Source: Polycladomyces zharkentensis (GTDB lineage: Bacteria > Bacillota > Bacilli > Thermoactinomycetales > JIR-001). From it: a DNA stretch of 64,000 bases. The stretch covers positions 160,143 through 224,142 of the forward strand of contig NZ_JAFHAP010000006.1 of assembly GCF_016938855.1 (NCBI RefSeq). The letters are read 5' to 3'. Made by a program: the position numbers and the translations under genes. The first letter of the stretch is position 1, and each line of letters begins with the position of its first letter. Shown here in pieces: positions 25,039 through 34,296 of the stretch. The notes under the pieces were generated by a model. That model had not been told where the DNA came from. It worked only from the letters and a program-made list of their open reading frames with translations, and searched no databases.

Positions 25039-26121
25039 ATGGATTCTATTATCAAATTAAAAAGATTTTCCGAAATAGACCTAAATGATCCATTTTTTGA
25101 TTCGTTAAAGGAAGATTATCAAGGGTTTGTCAATTGGTTTAATAAAAAAAGTGAAAAAGGAGAAAAAGCTTATGTATTAGAGGATAATGGGATTCAAGCT
25201 TTTTTATACTTGAAAATAGAAAAGGAAAAAGATGACCAAATTAAGCCTCCTCTTGAGAGTGGGACTAGAGTAAAAATAGGTACTATGAAAGTTAATCCAC
25301 ATGGAACTAGATTAGGAGAAAGGTTCATTAAAAAAGCTTTTGATTACGCCTTGTCAAACAATATTCCAGAATTATATGTTACCGTATTTCCTAAGCATGT
25401 GGCTTTGATCAATCTATATAAAAGATATGGGTTTAAATTACATGGGAAGAAAATTACAAGTGATGGCGAAGAATTTGTTTTTAAAAAATCATTTTTAGAA
25501 AAGCAAAATGATGTTTTGTTAGATTATCCAGTTGTCAATCATTTAGGTCGAAAAAAATACCTTTTGGGCATTTACCCAGTATTTCATACTAAACTATTCC
25601 CTGATTCAAAACTACATAATGAAAGCTTTGATATGATCGAAGATGTCTCGCATACTAATAGTATTCATAAAATCTATGTATGCAGAATGAAAGACGTATC
25701 AAAATTAGACAAAGGTGATGTTCTAGTTATTTACAGAACATCAGATGGTCGAGGCCCTGCATATTATAGATCCGTCGCAACATCAGTTTGTGTGGTTGAA
25801 GAAATTAGGGATATTCGCCAGTTCAGTAACTTAAAAGATTACCTGAAATATTGTGAACCCTATAGTGTCTTCGATACAAATGATTTGCGGCGTTTTTACT
25901 ATAACAAAAAGTATAAATATATAATTAAAATGACATATAATATTGCCTTGCGTAAAAGACTAAATAGGAAAACGTTGATTGAGGAAGTTGGTCTAAATAG
26001 GTCTGAGTATTGGGGATTCATAAAATTGAATGATGATCATTTCGAGAAGATACTAAAGTTAGGTGGTATTTATGAAAGTCTTGCTATCAATCAAACCAGA
26101 GTTCGTGAAAAAAATCTTTAG
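25039..26121 (+). CDS. GNAT acetyltransferase fused to a C-terminal PUA/EVE-like region
   Basis: 360 aa. GNAT part about 60-165: the acetyl-CoA region (TRVKIGTMKVNPHGTRLGERFIKKAF) and LYKRYGFK. The C-terminal part (about 180-360, ending GLNRSEYWGFIKLNDDHFEKIL) resembles PUA/EVE-type RNA- or modified-base-binding folds. The next gene is an ASCH protein overlapping by 50 bases, so the pair likely acts together, perhaps acetylating an RNA or a protein bound to RNA. AT-rich composition unlike the neighbours points to separate acquisition. Start at ATG 25039. Confidence 0.7.
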   Translation: MDSIIKLKRFSEIDLNDPFFDSLKEDYQGFVNWFNKKSEKGEKAYVLEDNGIQAFLYLKIEKEKDDQIKPPLESGTRVKIGTMKVNPHGTRLGERFIKKAFDYALSNNIPELYVTVFPKHVALINLYKRYGFKLHGKKITSDGEEFVFKKSFLEKQNDVLLDYPVVNHLGRKKYLLGIYPVFHTKLFPDSKLHNESFDMIEDVSHTNSIHKIYVCRMKDVSKLDKGDVLVIYRTSDGRGPAYYRSVATSVCVVEEIRDIRQFSNLKDYLKYCEPYSVFDTNDLRRFYYNKKYKYIIKMTYNIALRKRLNRKTLIEEVGLNRSEYWGFIKLNDDHFEKILKLGGIYESLAINQTRVREKNL

Positions 26122-26500
26122 TGGTGAGAAGAAATATGAATATAGAAAGGTGATATTTAAAAAAGCAGTAAGCAAAATCGTTGTTTATTCAACTAAACCC
26201 GAAGCAAAATTAATCGGAGAATTTAGTATAGAGGATATTCTGTGTGATACCCCTGAAGAAATATGGAAGGAAACCAAAAAGGAATCTGGGATTAGTTATT
26301 CATTTTTTAAATCTTACTTCCAAAACCATGATGAAGGATATGCAATTAAAATTGGGGATATTCACTTATATAGCGAACCTATCGACCCGAAACTAATTGA
26401 CCATAATTTTAGACCTCCTCAGTCGTTTTGTTATGTTGATGATGATTTTGGTGAACAGAAAATTAGAAGTCGGTTGGGTGTGTCGTCTTGTATTAATTAA
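26072..26500 (+). CDS. ASCH-domain protein
   Basis: 142 aa. MKVLLSIKPEFVKKIFSGEKKYEYRKVIF is the opening of ASCH domains (PUA-like fold, predicted RNA binding; some are nucleases or deacetylases). Starts within the GNAT gene, behind AGGTGG, in another frame. AT-rich like its partner. Confidence 0.8.
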   Translation: MKVLLSIKPEFVKKIFSGEKKYEYRKVIFKKAVSKIVVYSTKPEAKLIGEFSIEDILCDTPEEIWKETKKESGISYSFFKSYFQNHDEGYAIKIGDIHLYSEPIDPKLIDHNFRPPQSFCYVDDDFGEQKIRSRLGVSSCIN

Positions 26501-26562
26501 GCAGTTTGCAATCTTTTATAACAAAAACATCTCACACAGGATCTTTTTCTTTTGACGACATA

Positions 26563-26599
26563 GAAAACCGGTGGGGTTGAAACCTACCGGTTTTCTTTC
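26563..26599. terminator. bidirectional terminator before the late block
   Basis: GAAAACCGGT (26563-26572) pairs with ACCGGTTTTC (26586-26595), with an inner GGTT/AACC. T-runs on both strands. Separates the cargo pair from the packaging genes. Confidence 0.85.
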
Positions 26600-26606
26600 A
26601 TTCTTA

Positions 26607-26936
26607 ATGACGCTTGGAGGTGGGGGAAATGGGAAGAAGGCATTGCCATTCTACAACAGTCCATCATGGAGAAAAACAAGGAAAGCAGTATTAGCAAGGG
26701 ATCATTACCTATGCCAGATATGCCTGAAACGTGGTGTCTTGGAACCTGCCGTAATCGTTCACCACATCGACCATCTGAAGGAAAGACCGGACAAAGCATT
26801 GGATGAGGATAACTTGCAAAGCGTATGCGCTGTATGCCATAACCGATTACATCCGGAAAAGGGGAAACAGCAGGAAGAACTCAAGCAAAGGAAAGCGCGC
26901 GTCATCCAGGCGAGGGCGAATCCTGAGATCATATAG
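26607..26936 (+). CDS. HNH endonuclease of the packaging module
   Basis: 109 aa. HNH core: CQICLKRG, VHHIDHLKERPD, DNLQSVCAVCHNRLH, with the two Cys pairs and catalytic HH. In HK97-type cos phages this protein works with the terminase in genome cleavage. The start is uncertain: ATG 26607 is the first after the terminator; the nicely placed RBS (GGAGGTGGGGG) precedes an out-of-frame ATG. First gene of the late operon. Confidence 0.85.
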   Translation: MTLGGGGNGKKALPFYNSPSWRKTRKAVLARDHYLCQICLKRGVLEPAVIVHHIDHLKERPDKALDEDNLQSVCAVCHNRLHPEKGKQQEELKQRKARVIQARANPEII

Positions 26937-27033
26937 CCCCCCTACCCTGAAAGTTGGAAGGAGGGGGCTGGTGACCGGCGCGGCCCCTTCGTTTACAGCG
27001 CGGGGCAATTTCATACGCGAGGGGGGGTGCAAG

Positions 27034-27387
27034 GTGTACAAACCAAAGAAGATAATCAAGCACAAAGAAGCCAAGAAACTGTTCCAGATCATCACGCAGG
27101 AACTGGAAAAAGAGGGGAACCTCAATGACCGGACGATGATCATCGTTGATAATATGGTGTTGCTGGAACAGTTGAAACAGGAACACATGGACGATATCAA
27201 GGAACGTGGCGTGGTGGAACTGTTCAAAAACGGCTCCCAGGAGATGTTTCGGGAAAACAAATCGGTTGACAAAATCCTGAAGATCGTGGAGCAACAACGG
27301 AAATTGCAAGCTGAGCTGAAACTAACACCCGCCTCTGACAAGCGGATCGCGGAGGTGGTGACAGTGGATGAGTTCGAAGCGTTCTGA
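27034..27387 (+). CDS. terS: terminase small subunit, P27 family
   Basis: 117 aa. Recognises phage DNA for packaging. NLNDRTMIIVDNMVLLEQLKQ and ELKLTPASDKRI fit the P27 family, whose C-terminal LTPxS-R signature is visible. GTG at 27034 behind GAGGGGGGG; the longer frame begins inside the HNH gene. The large subunit starts within its last codons. Confidence 0.8.
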   Translation: MYKPKKIIKHKEAKKLFQIITQELEKEGNLNDRTMIIVDNMVLLEQLKQEHMDDIKERGVVELFKNGSQEMFRENKSVDKILKIVEQQRKLQAELKLTPASDKRIAEVVTVDEFEAF

Positions 27388-29059
27388 TCTGCTTACCACC
27401 CCATACGCCAAGGATGTCATTGCCGGCCGAATTATCGTTTCCAGGAAGGTCCGGCAGGCTTGTGAACGCCATTTAAGAGATTTGCAGCGCCAAGGAACAG
27501 ATGATTTTCCCTATGTATTCGATGAGGAAAAAGCCTTGCGGCCGATTACGTTCATCCAACGGTTTTGCAAGCCATCCAAAGGTAACTACAAGCGCTTGGA
27601 GCTTCAGTCGTGGCAACACTTCGTGATCGGCTCCCTATACGGTTGGGTTCATAAAGACACCAAGCTCCGTCGATTCAAAGAGGGGCTTATTTTTGTTGCT
27701 AGGAAAAACGGTAAAAGTACCATGGTTAGCGGTCTGGCCAACTATGGATGTTCCAAGGATGGTGAGAAAGGCGCAGATGTTTACCTTTTGGCCAACAGTA
27801 TGAAGCAGGCACGGGTCATCTTTGACGAGTGCCAAAAGATGATAAAGTCATCTCCACTTCTGTTCAAACACTTCAGGACGTTACGGGACGCAATCCATTT
27901 TGATCAGACGTTCTCGAAGATTGAACCGCAAGCGTCCGACAGTGAGAAGCTGGACGGTTTGAATACTCATCTCGCCATATTTGATGAAATCCACGAGTAC
28001 AAGGACTACAAGCTGATTAATGTCATTAAAAACAGTACCGGTGCCCGGACACAACCACTCATCCTGTACATCACAACCGCCGGGTATCAGTTGGATGGGC
28101 CGCTGATGGACTATTACGAAAAGGCGGCTGACGTGCTAGAAGGCGTGATTCAGGATGAACGGTCCTTTTATTTTATAGCCGAATTGGATGAGGACGACGA
28201 TATCGACAATCCGCACAATTGGGTAAAACCGAACCCGAACCTGGGTGTAACCATCGACCTTGACACCATGATCGAGGAGTGGAATGCCCGGAAGAGCATC
28301 CCGGCGGAGCGAAACGACTTCATCACCAAGCGACTGAACCTATTCGTTCAGTCCGATGAGCAGTCTTTCATCGACTACGAAGTGATCAAGCGGAATGATG
28401 GATGGGTGGACCTTGCCAAGTTGTCTGGCCGGAACTGTGTGGGTGGATTTGACCTGTCCCAGACCGAGGATTTTACTGCTGCATGTCTGGAGTTTCCGCT
28501 CGATGATGGGCGGGTTTTTGTGTTGTCACATTCTTTTGTGCCACGAAGGAAAGTAGAGTTGGACAATGAGAAACTGCCTTTTCGAGAGTGGGCAAAGGAA
28601 GGATTGCTGACGATTTGTCCGGGAGACTATGTGGATTATAAATATGTCCTTGATTGGTTTTTAAAGCAGTCGGAGCGGTTTGCTATCGATCTGATCACCT
28701 ACGATCCGGCCAATGCTTACCGGTTGGTAGAAGATTTGAAAGTGCACGGGTTTCAAACACAGGTTGTCCGACAAGGGGCGTTGACACTCAGTCCAGCGAT
28801 GAAGGACATGAAGGAACTTCTGCTTGATGGAAAGGTGGTATACAACCGGAACAAGCTTTTCCGCTGGTACCTCAACAACGTGAAACTGGTGGAAGACCGT
28901 AATGGCAACTGGATGCCGACCAAACAAAACCGGTATCGGAAGATCGACGGATTCGCCGCCTGGCTAAATGCTCACACCGAAGTGATGAAGCGCATGGCAG
29001 TGCCGCAACCCAGCGGGGAAGTAGAATTTGTTTCGATCAATGACCTGTTAAGGGGGTGA
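27368..29059 (+). CDS. terL: terminase large subunit
   Basis: 563 aa packaging motor and nuclease. ATPase part: Walker A-like ARKNGKSTM (about 116-124) and Walker B IFDEIHEYK (about 206). Nuclease part begins near VGGFDLSQTEDFTAA (first Asp ligand). ATG start 20 bases inside terS. Grouping with HNH and P27 small subunit is typical of cos-type siphoviruses. Confidence 0.93.
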   Translation: MSSKRSDLLTTPYAKDVIAGRIIVSRKVRQACERHLRDLQRQGTDDFPYVFDEEKALRPITFIQRFCKPSKGNYKRLELQSWQHFVIGSLYGWVHKDTKLRRFKEGLIFVARKNGKSTMVSGLANYGCSKDGEKGADVYLLANSMKQARVIFDECQKMIKSSPLLFKHFRTLRDAIHFDQTFSKIEPQASDSEKLDGLNTHLAIFDEIHEYKDYKLINVIKNSTGARTQPLILYITTAGYQLDGPLMDYYEKAADVLEGVIQDERSFYFIAELDEDDDIDNPHNWVKPNPNLGVTIDLDTMIEEWNARKSIPAERNDFITKRLNLFVQSDEQSFIDYEVIKRNDGWVDLAKLSGRNCVGGFDLSQTEDFTAACLEFPLDDGRVFVLSHSFVPRRKVELDNEKLPFREWAKEGLLTICPGDYVDYKYVLDWFLKQSERFAIDLITYDPANAYRLVEDLKVHGFQTQVVRQGALTLSPAMKDMKELLLDGKVVYNRNKLFRWYLNNVKLVEDRNGNWMPTKQNRYRKIDGFAAWLNAHTEVMKRMAVPQPSGEVEFVSINDLLRG

Positions 29060-30324
29060 TGCAACTGAATCTACGGCAACGGCTCAAAGTCGCCTGGAAT
29101 GTTATACGGAACAAGTACAGCGAAGCTGGATACGATTTTGTGAAGTGGTTTTCACCGAGCAATATCTTTGCCAGTAGAACGGGGAACATACTTGCAACGA
29201 ACGAAACCATTTTCGCGGCGATCACCCGGCTTTCAAATGCCATGGCGAGTTTGCCTTTGAAGCTCTATAGGGATTTCACGCCGGTCAACAATCGGATCTC
29301 GGACATGATAGCGAACTCGCCGAATCCAAACATGACCAGTTTTGAGTTTATCCGAACCCTGGAAGTGATGCGCGATACCTTCGGGAACGGCTACGCGCTG
29401 AAGATGTATGACGGGAACTATCAAGTGGAATCGCTTCTGCTGTTGGACCCGTCCAGAGTTGAACCAGTCATCGAGGATAATACCTATGAACTTTGGTATG
29501 AGGTTCAAGGCAAAAACGGTCATTACTACGTTCACAACATGGACATGATTCACGTCAAACACATCGCCGTAACAGGTCAAACGATCGTCTATAACTCAGT
29601 CGGATACAAGGGAATCAGCCCGATCGATGTCCTTCGAAACACGGTGGATTATGACTGGAAAGTCCGGACTTTCAGCCTGGATCAGATGGACAGCGCCATC
29701 CGGGCGTCGTTCATCCTGAAGATGAACACGACCCTGTCGAAAGAGAAAAAGACTGAGATCCTGAACAACTTCAAGGAGTTTTACCAGGCCAACGGAGGCG
29801 TGATCATCCAAGAAGCCGGGACCGAGATCAACCCGATCGAGAGAAGTATCATCGACACGAAAGTGTTTGATGTTGAGAAGATCACCCGTTCCCGGGTGGC
29901 CACCGTCTTCAACATGCCAGTCCATATGCTGGGCGAAATAGAGGGTACGAGTTATTCCAGCATGGAACAATTGTACCTTGAGTTTGTACAGGGGACACTT
30001 TTACCGATCGTCCGGCAGTACGAACAAGAGTTCAATCGAAAGCTGCTAACGGAACAAGAGCGTTTGCGTGGACTTACTTTCAAGTTCAACGTGAACGCTC
30101 TTTTGCGTGGGGACATCAAAACACGCGGGGAGTTCTATTTCAAGGGGATCCGCTCCGGGTGGTTTACTCCTAACGAGGTACGAGCGTATGAAGAGCTTCC
30201 GCCACTTGATGGAGGCGAAAAGCTCTATATGAGCAAGGACTTGGCCCCGATCGATGATCCTACACGGACTGGAAAGGAGGTGAACGCGAAGAATGAGCCA
30301 AAAACCGACGCCGGTAGTGGATAA
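29059..30324 (+). CDS. portal protein, HK97 type
   Basis: 421 aa from ATG 29059 (a GTG three bases earlier is possible). Forms the dodecameric portal ring. Family features: LATNETIFAAITRLSNAMASLPLKLY near the start, GYKGISPI, and ITRSRVATVFNMPVHMLG with MEQLYLEFVQGTLLPIV. Translationally close to terL and overlapping the protease gene. Confidence 0.92.
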   Translation: MQLNLRQRLKVAWNVIRNKYSEAGYDFVKWFSPSNIFASRTGNILATNETIFAAITRLSNAMASLPLKLYRDFTPVNNRISDMIANSPNPNMTSFEFIRTLEVMRDTFGNGYALKMYDGNYQVESLLLLDPSRVEPVIEDNTYELWYEVQGKNGHYYVHNMDMIHVKHIAVTGQTIVYNSVGYKGISPIDVLRNTVDYDWKVRTFSLDQMDSAIRASFILKMNTTLSKEKKTEILNNFKEFYQANGGVIIQEAGTEINPIERSIIDTKVFDVEKITRSRVATVFNMPVHMLGEIEGTSYSSMEQLYLEFVQGTLLPIVRQYEQEFNRKLLTEQERLRGLTFKFNVNALLRGDIKTRGEFYFKGIRSGWFTPNEVRAYEELPPLDGGEKLYMSKDLAPIDDPTRTGKEVNAKNEPKTDAGSG

Positions 30325-30961
30325 AAACCAGAATGAGATCCGTACACTTCTTATCCAGAGCATCGAAACACGTTCTGTAGGCGAATCTGGGACCAAGATC
30401 ACCGGCTTAGCAGCCGTCTATGATGAGTTCACGCCGCTGGTAGATTGGTGGGGCGACACCTTCTATGAACGCATCCAAAAAGGTGCGATGAAGGACACCC
30501 TTGCGGATGGTCATGACATTTTCGCGCTGAAAAATCACGATTGGAGTGCCATTTTGGGGCGAACAGGGGCCAATTTGACGCTTTCTGACACCGAAAATGG
30601 CCTGTTTTTCGAGCTTACGCCTAATAATTCGACCCTTGGTCGCGATATTTTGGAGGATGTAAGAAGCGGGCTTATCAGGGGCTGCAGCATCGGATTTCGT
30701 ATCCTTGATCAGTATTGGGAGGAGCGGGATGGCGATTGGTTCCGCACCATCACAAAACTGGAACTGCGCGAAATTACGCTTACGCCGATCCCGGCATACA
30801 CGTCTACGAGCGCAGAAGTACGAAGTCTCACACCGGATACGGTCAAAAAAGGTGGGGAAATGCCTGAAATCAGCGCTTCTGAACAAGAAGAAAGGCAAAA
30901 AATCCTTTTGGAAGCCAATCGAGTCTATGAATTTTTGAAAAAACAAGGAGGTTATTACTGA
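30293..30961 (+). CDS. HK97-family prohead protease
   Basis: 222 aa. Matures the capsid by cleaving the scaffold-like delta domain. ITGLAAVYDEFTPL, DIFALKNHDWSAILGRT (catalytic His) and RGCSIGFRI (catalytic Ser) match the peptidase U35 fold. Overlaps the portal gene by 32 bases and the capsid gene by one. Confidence 0.9.
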   Translation: MSQKPTPVVDKNQNEIRTLLIQSIETRSVGESGTKITGLAAVYDEFTPLVDWWGDTFYERIQKGAMKDTLADGHDIFALKNHDWSAILGRTGANLTLSDTENGLFFELTPNNSTLGRDILEDVRSGLIRGCSIGFRILDQYWEERDGDWFRTITKLELREITLTPIPAYTSTSAEVRSLTPDTVKKGGEMPEISASEQEERQKILLEANRVYEFLKKQGGYY

Positions 30962-32121
30962 TGCCGACGATTTATCAAATGAAACAACAGCTTGCCGACC
31001 TGGGAGCAGAGTTAAAAGCAATCACGGATGAGATCCGTTCCAAAGCAGGCGACCCGGGAGCAAAACTTGAGGAATTGCGAGACTTGAAGCAGAAACAAGT
31101 AGACACCGAAGAGCGGTTTAAACTCTTGAAAGAGGAAATCGAGAAGCAAGAAAAGGAAGAACGGGCAAAATTGGAACTTCAGTTCAAGCAAAATCACCCC
31201 GTTCTCGGTACGGACAACAACAAACAGCGCATGATTGCAGCCAAAGCGGACCTGATTCGCTCGGCAATTCTAGGTCGCCAAATGTCTGAAGAAGCACGGA
31301 GCCTTTTGGGCGCGATCAAACAAACCACGTCTACAGGCGGAGAGAAATTCCTGCCGACCAACATGGCCAATGAGCTCGTTTCCGAGCCGTTTACGAGAAA
31401 TCCGTTGCGTGGAGTCATCCGGATGACGAACGTAAAAGGATTGGAAGTGCCGAAAATTGCATTTACCCTTGATGATGATGCTTTTATCGGTGATGAAGAC
31501 ACCGCAAAAGAGATCGATTTGACGGGGGATAAGGTTTCGTTCGGCCGCTTCAAGTTCAAGGTAAAAGCCCGAATCTCAGATACCGTTCTCCATGGCTCGG
31601 ACTTAAACCTGGTAAATTACGTGGAAAACGCCTTGCGCTCCGGTCTGGCTGCCAAGGAGAAGAAAGTATCCTTCGCTGCCACTCCGGCAACTGGTGAGGA
31701 GCATATGAGCTTTTATTCTACGCAAAATGCGGTTAAACATGTGACGGCTGCGGATAAATACAAGGCTATCAAAGCGTCTCTGGCTGATCTGCATGAGGAT
31801 TTCCGCGAAAATGCGAAGATCGTCATGACTTTCGCTGACTATATGGACATCATTGAAACGTTGGCCAACGGCAACACCACCCTTTACAACGCACAGCCGG
31901 AACAAGTTCTCGGTAAGCCGGTTATCTTTTGTGACTCCGCCGTTGACCCGATCATTGGCGAATTTAACTATGCCCATCTGAACTATGATGGCGATATGGT
32001 TTATGACTCAGATAAAGACGTAAACAAGGGGGAGTATCTGTTCGTCCTCACAGCATGGTTTGATATGCAGCTCTTGCTGAAATCCGCATTCCGCATTGCG
32101 AAAGTGGCACCCCAAGCGTAA
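30961..32121 (+). CDS. major capsid protein, HK97 family
   Basis: 386 aa. Residues 1-80 form a highly charged coiled coil, the expected scaffolding delta domain removed by the protease. The HK97 fold follows from about 110: GGEKFLPTNMANELVSEPFTRNPLRGVIR, EEHMSFYSTQ, and the C-terminal DSAVDPIIGEFNYAHLN region. RBS AAGGAGGTTATT. Confidence 0.93.
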   Translation: MPTIYQMKQQLADLGAELKAITDEIRSKAGDPGAKLEELRDLKQKQVDTEERFKLLKEEIEKQEKEERAKLELQFKQNHPVLGTDNNKQRMIAAKADLIRSAILGRQMSEEARSLLGAIKQTTSTGGEKFLPTNMANELVSEPFTRNPLRGVIRMTNVKGLEVPKIAFTLDDDAFIGDEDTAKEIDLTGDKVSFGRFKFKVKARISDTVLHGSDLNLVNYVENALRSGLAAKEKKVSFAATPATGEEHMSFYSTQNAVKHVTAADKYKAIKASLADLHEDFRENAKIVMTFADYMDIIETLANGNTTLYNAQPEQVLGKPVIFCDSAVDPIIGEFNYAHLNYDGDMVYDSDKDVNKGEYLFVLTAWFDMQLLLKSAFRIAKVAPQA

Positions 32122-32139
32122 GTGATGGGGGCGTGAAAC

Positions 32140-32394
32140 ATGGATCTGACACTTGATGAGCTGAAAACCTATCTTCGGATCGATGGGAGCCAGGATGATG
32201 GCATCCTCGCTCTCCTCATAGATAGCGCAAAGGAGTATCTGGCAAACGCGGGTGTTCCGGAATCCGACAGCAAACTGTACAAGCTGGCAGTGATGCTTTA
32301 TGTCGCGCTGCATTATGAAAATCGCGACCCTAGTGCGAAGATGGACAAATTCAACTTCGCGCTAGAGAGCATCATTTTGCAGTTGAAAGATTAA
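32140..32394 (+). CDS. head-tail connector, gp6-like
   Basis: 84 aa. DLTLDELKTYLRIDGSQDDGILALLIDSAKEYL is the standard opening of gp6/gp15-like connectors that sit below the portal. GGGGCG RBS. Position right after the capsid is as expected. Confidence 0.85.
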   Translation: MDLTLDELKTYLRIDGSQDDGILALLIDSAKEYLANAGVPESDSKLYKLAVMLYVALHYENRDPSAKMDKFNFALESIILQLKD

Positions 32395-32409
32395 AAAGGG
32401 GTGATACTC

Positions 32410-32640
32410 GTGCGGAAGTATCGCGTAACTGCTGACTTTATCGACAAAAACACAGGCAAATATCACCCAGTCGGTGGGGTTTATGAGACGAATGACGCCG
32501 ACCGCGTAGAGGAATTGAGAAAAGGAGGTTTTTTGGGGGACGAAGTCGCTGAACCCCATAAAGGAAAGGGAAAAGGAAAAGGCCATGAGAATAAACGATC
32601 TGCGGCACAGGGTAACGCTTCAAAAAAAGAACGTGATTAA
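32410..32640 (+). CDS. small head-region protein
   Basis: 76 aa. GTG at 32410 behind AAGGGGTG. RKYRVTADFIDKNTGKYHPVGGVYE suggests a small beta protein; the tail is a Lys/Gly-rich stretch. Overlaps the next gene by 56 bases. Similar small proteins appear at this place in many siphoviruses. Confidence 0.65.
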   Translation: MRKYRVTADFIDKNTGKYHPVGGVYETNDADRVEELRKGGFLGDEVAEPHKGKGKGKGHENKRSAAQGNASKKERD

Positions 32641-32908
32641 AGACAGTGAAGGCTTAGTGACTGAAACCTGGATCGATGTAGCCACTGTTTGGGCAGCAGT
32701 GGAGCCACTTCGCGGGCGGGAATACTTTGAAGCTGCAGTGGTCAATGCGGAGAACATCGTCAGGATCCGGATGCGGTACAGGGATGGAGTGAAACCGGAT
32801 ATGCGGGTTATTTACTCGGGACGTATCTTTAACATCACCTCCGTTATCGATATCGATGAACGGCATCGGGAAATGCACCTGATGTGCCGGGAGGTGACGG
32901 CGGGATGA
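32585..32908 (+). CDS. head-tail adaptor / stopper protein
   Basis: 107 aa. INDLRHRVTLQKKN...VWAAVEPLRGREYFEA is the hallmark of the phage head-tail joining family (SPP1 gp16-like), which closes the head after packaging. Stop overlaps the next start (ATGA). Confidence 0.88.
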   Translation: MRINDLRHRVTLQKKNVIKDSEGLVTETWIDVATVWAAVEPLRGREYFEAAVVNAENIVRIRMRYRDGVKPDMRVIYSGRIFNITSVIDIDERHREMHLMCREVTAG

Positions 32909-33267
32909 TCAACGTCAAACCGGAAGTGTTACAAGCGCTGGAGAACAATCCGGCGCTTGTTGCTTTACTCGGTGGGAAACGGATTTACCAGATCAAAGCT
33001 CCCGATCCTGAAGAGTTCCCGCGCATTACTTTTTTCGAGTTGACGAATTTCGATCAAGATTTTGCTGATGATACTGCGATCAGCAGCGAAATCCACATTC
33101 AGATCGATATCTGGAGCAAGGAAAGTACATCCCCAATCGCGCTGGAAGTGGACAAAACCATGAAGAGCATCGGGTTTCAACGTAATTCGTCCCATGACTT
33201 TTATGAAGATGACACTCAAGTTTTCCATAAGGCGATGAGATATTCGACCATTAAGGAGGTTGGTTGA
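32905..33267 (+). CDS. tail completion protein (gp17-like/DUF3168-type)
   Basis: 120 aa from ATG 32905. LENNPALVALLGGKRIYQIKAPDPEEFPRITFFEL fits the tail terminator or completion proteins. The usual HK97-gp10 gene is not before it but after the major tail protein, a slightly unusual order. Confidence 0.75.
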   Translation: MINVKPEVLQALENNPALVALLGGKRIYQIKAPDPEEFPRITFFELTNFDQDFADDTAISSEIHIQIDIWSKESTSPIALEVDKTMKSIGFQRNSSHDFYEDDTQVFHKAMRYSTIKEVG

Positions 33268-33268
33268 A

Positions 33269-33832
33269 ATGGCAGTGCAAGTGGGTTTGCGGGACCTTTA
33301 TTATGCTGTGTTGACGAAAGACGATTCCACTGGAGTTACGTACCAAACGCCGAAAAAGATAGCGGCGGCGATCAATGCCAAGATTTCGCCCAAAACCAAC
33401 TCGGAAACGCTTTATGCAGATGACGGCCCCGTGGAAACCGCCTCGTCCCTCGGTGAGATTGAGGTGGAACTGGAGGTAAGCGATCTGCCATTGGACGTCC
33501 AAGCAGAGTTGTTGGGGCACACCGTAAGCCAGGGCGTCATTATTAAGAAATCCACGGATATTGCTCCCTATGTGGCGATTGGCTTCAAATCGGTCAAGTC
33601 GAACGGGAAATTCCGCTATGTCTGGCTTCTCAAAGGAAAATTTGAAGTGCCTGAATCGGAATACAAGACGATGGAAGATAAACCGGAGTTTCAAACGGCG
33701 ACAATCAAGGGAACCTTCATTCGCCGGGATTGGGATAATGCATGGCAGAAAATTGCTGATGAAGATCATCCCGACTATGTCCCCAATATCGGTCAGAACT
33801 GGTTCAGCGCCGTAGAACCACCCACAGCCTAA
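33269..33832 (+). CDS. major tail protein
   Basis: 188 aa from ATG 33269 behind AAGGAGGTTGG. VGLRDLYYAVLTKDDSTGVTYQTPKKIAAAINAKISP is the start of phi13-type major tail proteins that stack to form the tail tube. Confidence 0.88.
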   Translation: MAVQVGLRDLYYAVLTKDDSTGVTYQTPKKIAAAINAKISPKTNSETLYADDGPVETASSLGEIEVELEVSDLPLDVQAELLGHTVSQGVIIKKSTDIAPYVAIGFKSVKSNGKFRYVWLLKGKFEVPESEYKTMEDKPEFQTATIKGTFIRRDWDNAWQKIADEDHPDYVPNIGQNWFSAVEPPTA

Positions 33833-33865
33833 TACATTTTCGGTAACAAAACAGGGGGTGGCGGG

Positions 33866-34252
33866 ATGACAGATATCGACTGGTCCGGGGTCGAAGAAAT
33901 GCTTCTTAACATTCAGCGTCTGGGCCAGAAGGTATCCCGCCGGGAAAATCAGGCGCTCAGAGCTGGGGCGAAGGAGCTGCAGGAGACCATGGCCCGGAAT
34001 GCACCTGGACCCTCCTACAAGAAACGGGTTCACCTGAAGGACAATATCCAGATGAGCAACGTAAAAAGGAAAGAGTATGGTAAAGCGATTGAGGTGGGGC
34101 CGGGGAAAACATCTTTCTATGCTCGATTTTTGGAGTTTGGAACATCGAAGATGTCTCCGCATCCGTTTGTCGGTCCAAGTATCGTGGAATCCCGCGAACG
34201 GGTACTGAAAGCGATGGCCGATGAATTGCGGAGGGGAATGGGTTTAGGTTGA
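33866..34252 (+). CDS. HK97-gp10-like tail/neck protein
   Basis: 128 aa. DWSGVEEMLLNIQRLGQKVSRRENQALRAGAKEL and FYARFLEFGTSKMSPHPFVGPS are typical of HK97 gp10. GGGGGTGG RBS. Here it follows the major tail protein instead of preceding it. Confidence 0.85.
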   Translation: MTDIDWSGVEEMLLNIQRLGQKVSRRENQALRAGAKELQETMARNAPGPSYKKRVHLKDNIQMSNVKRKEYGKAIEVGPGKTSFYARFLEFGTSKMSPHPFVGPSIVESRERVLKAMADELRRGMGLG

Positions 34253-34280
34253 GGGCCGGATGACCGGCCCTTCCACTTTT
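34253..34280 (+). terminator. intra-operon terminator-like hairpin
   Basis: GGGCCGG-ATGA-CCGGCCC (34253-34270) followed by TTCCACTTTT. Probably lowers expression of downstream tail genes relative to the major tail protein. Confidence 0.55.
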
Positions 34281-34296
34281 ATTTATGGAGGGTTGT

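Noticed and set aside
26803..27033. N-terminal extension of the small terminase
   Set aside because: It overlaps the HNH gene, is Arg/Ser-rich, and the GTG at 27034 has the proper RBS.
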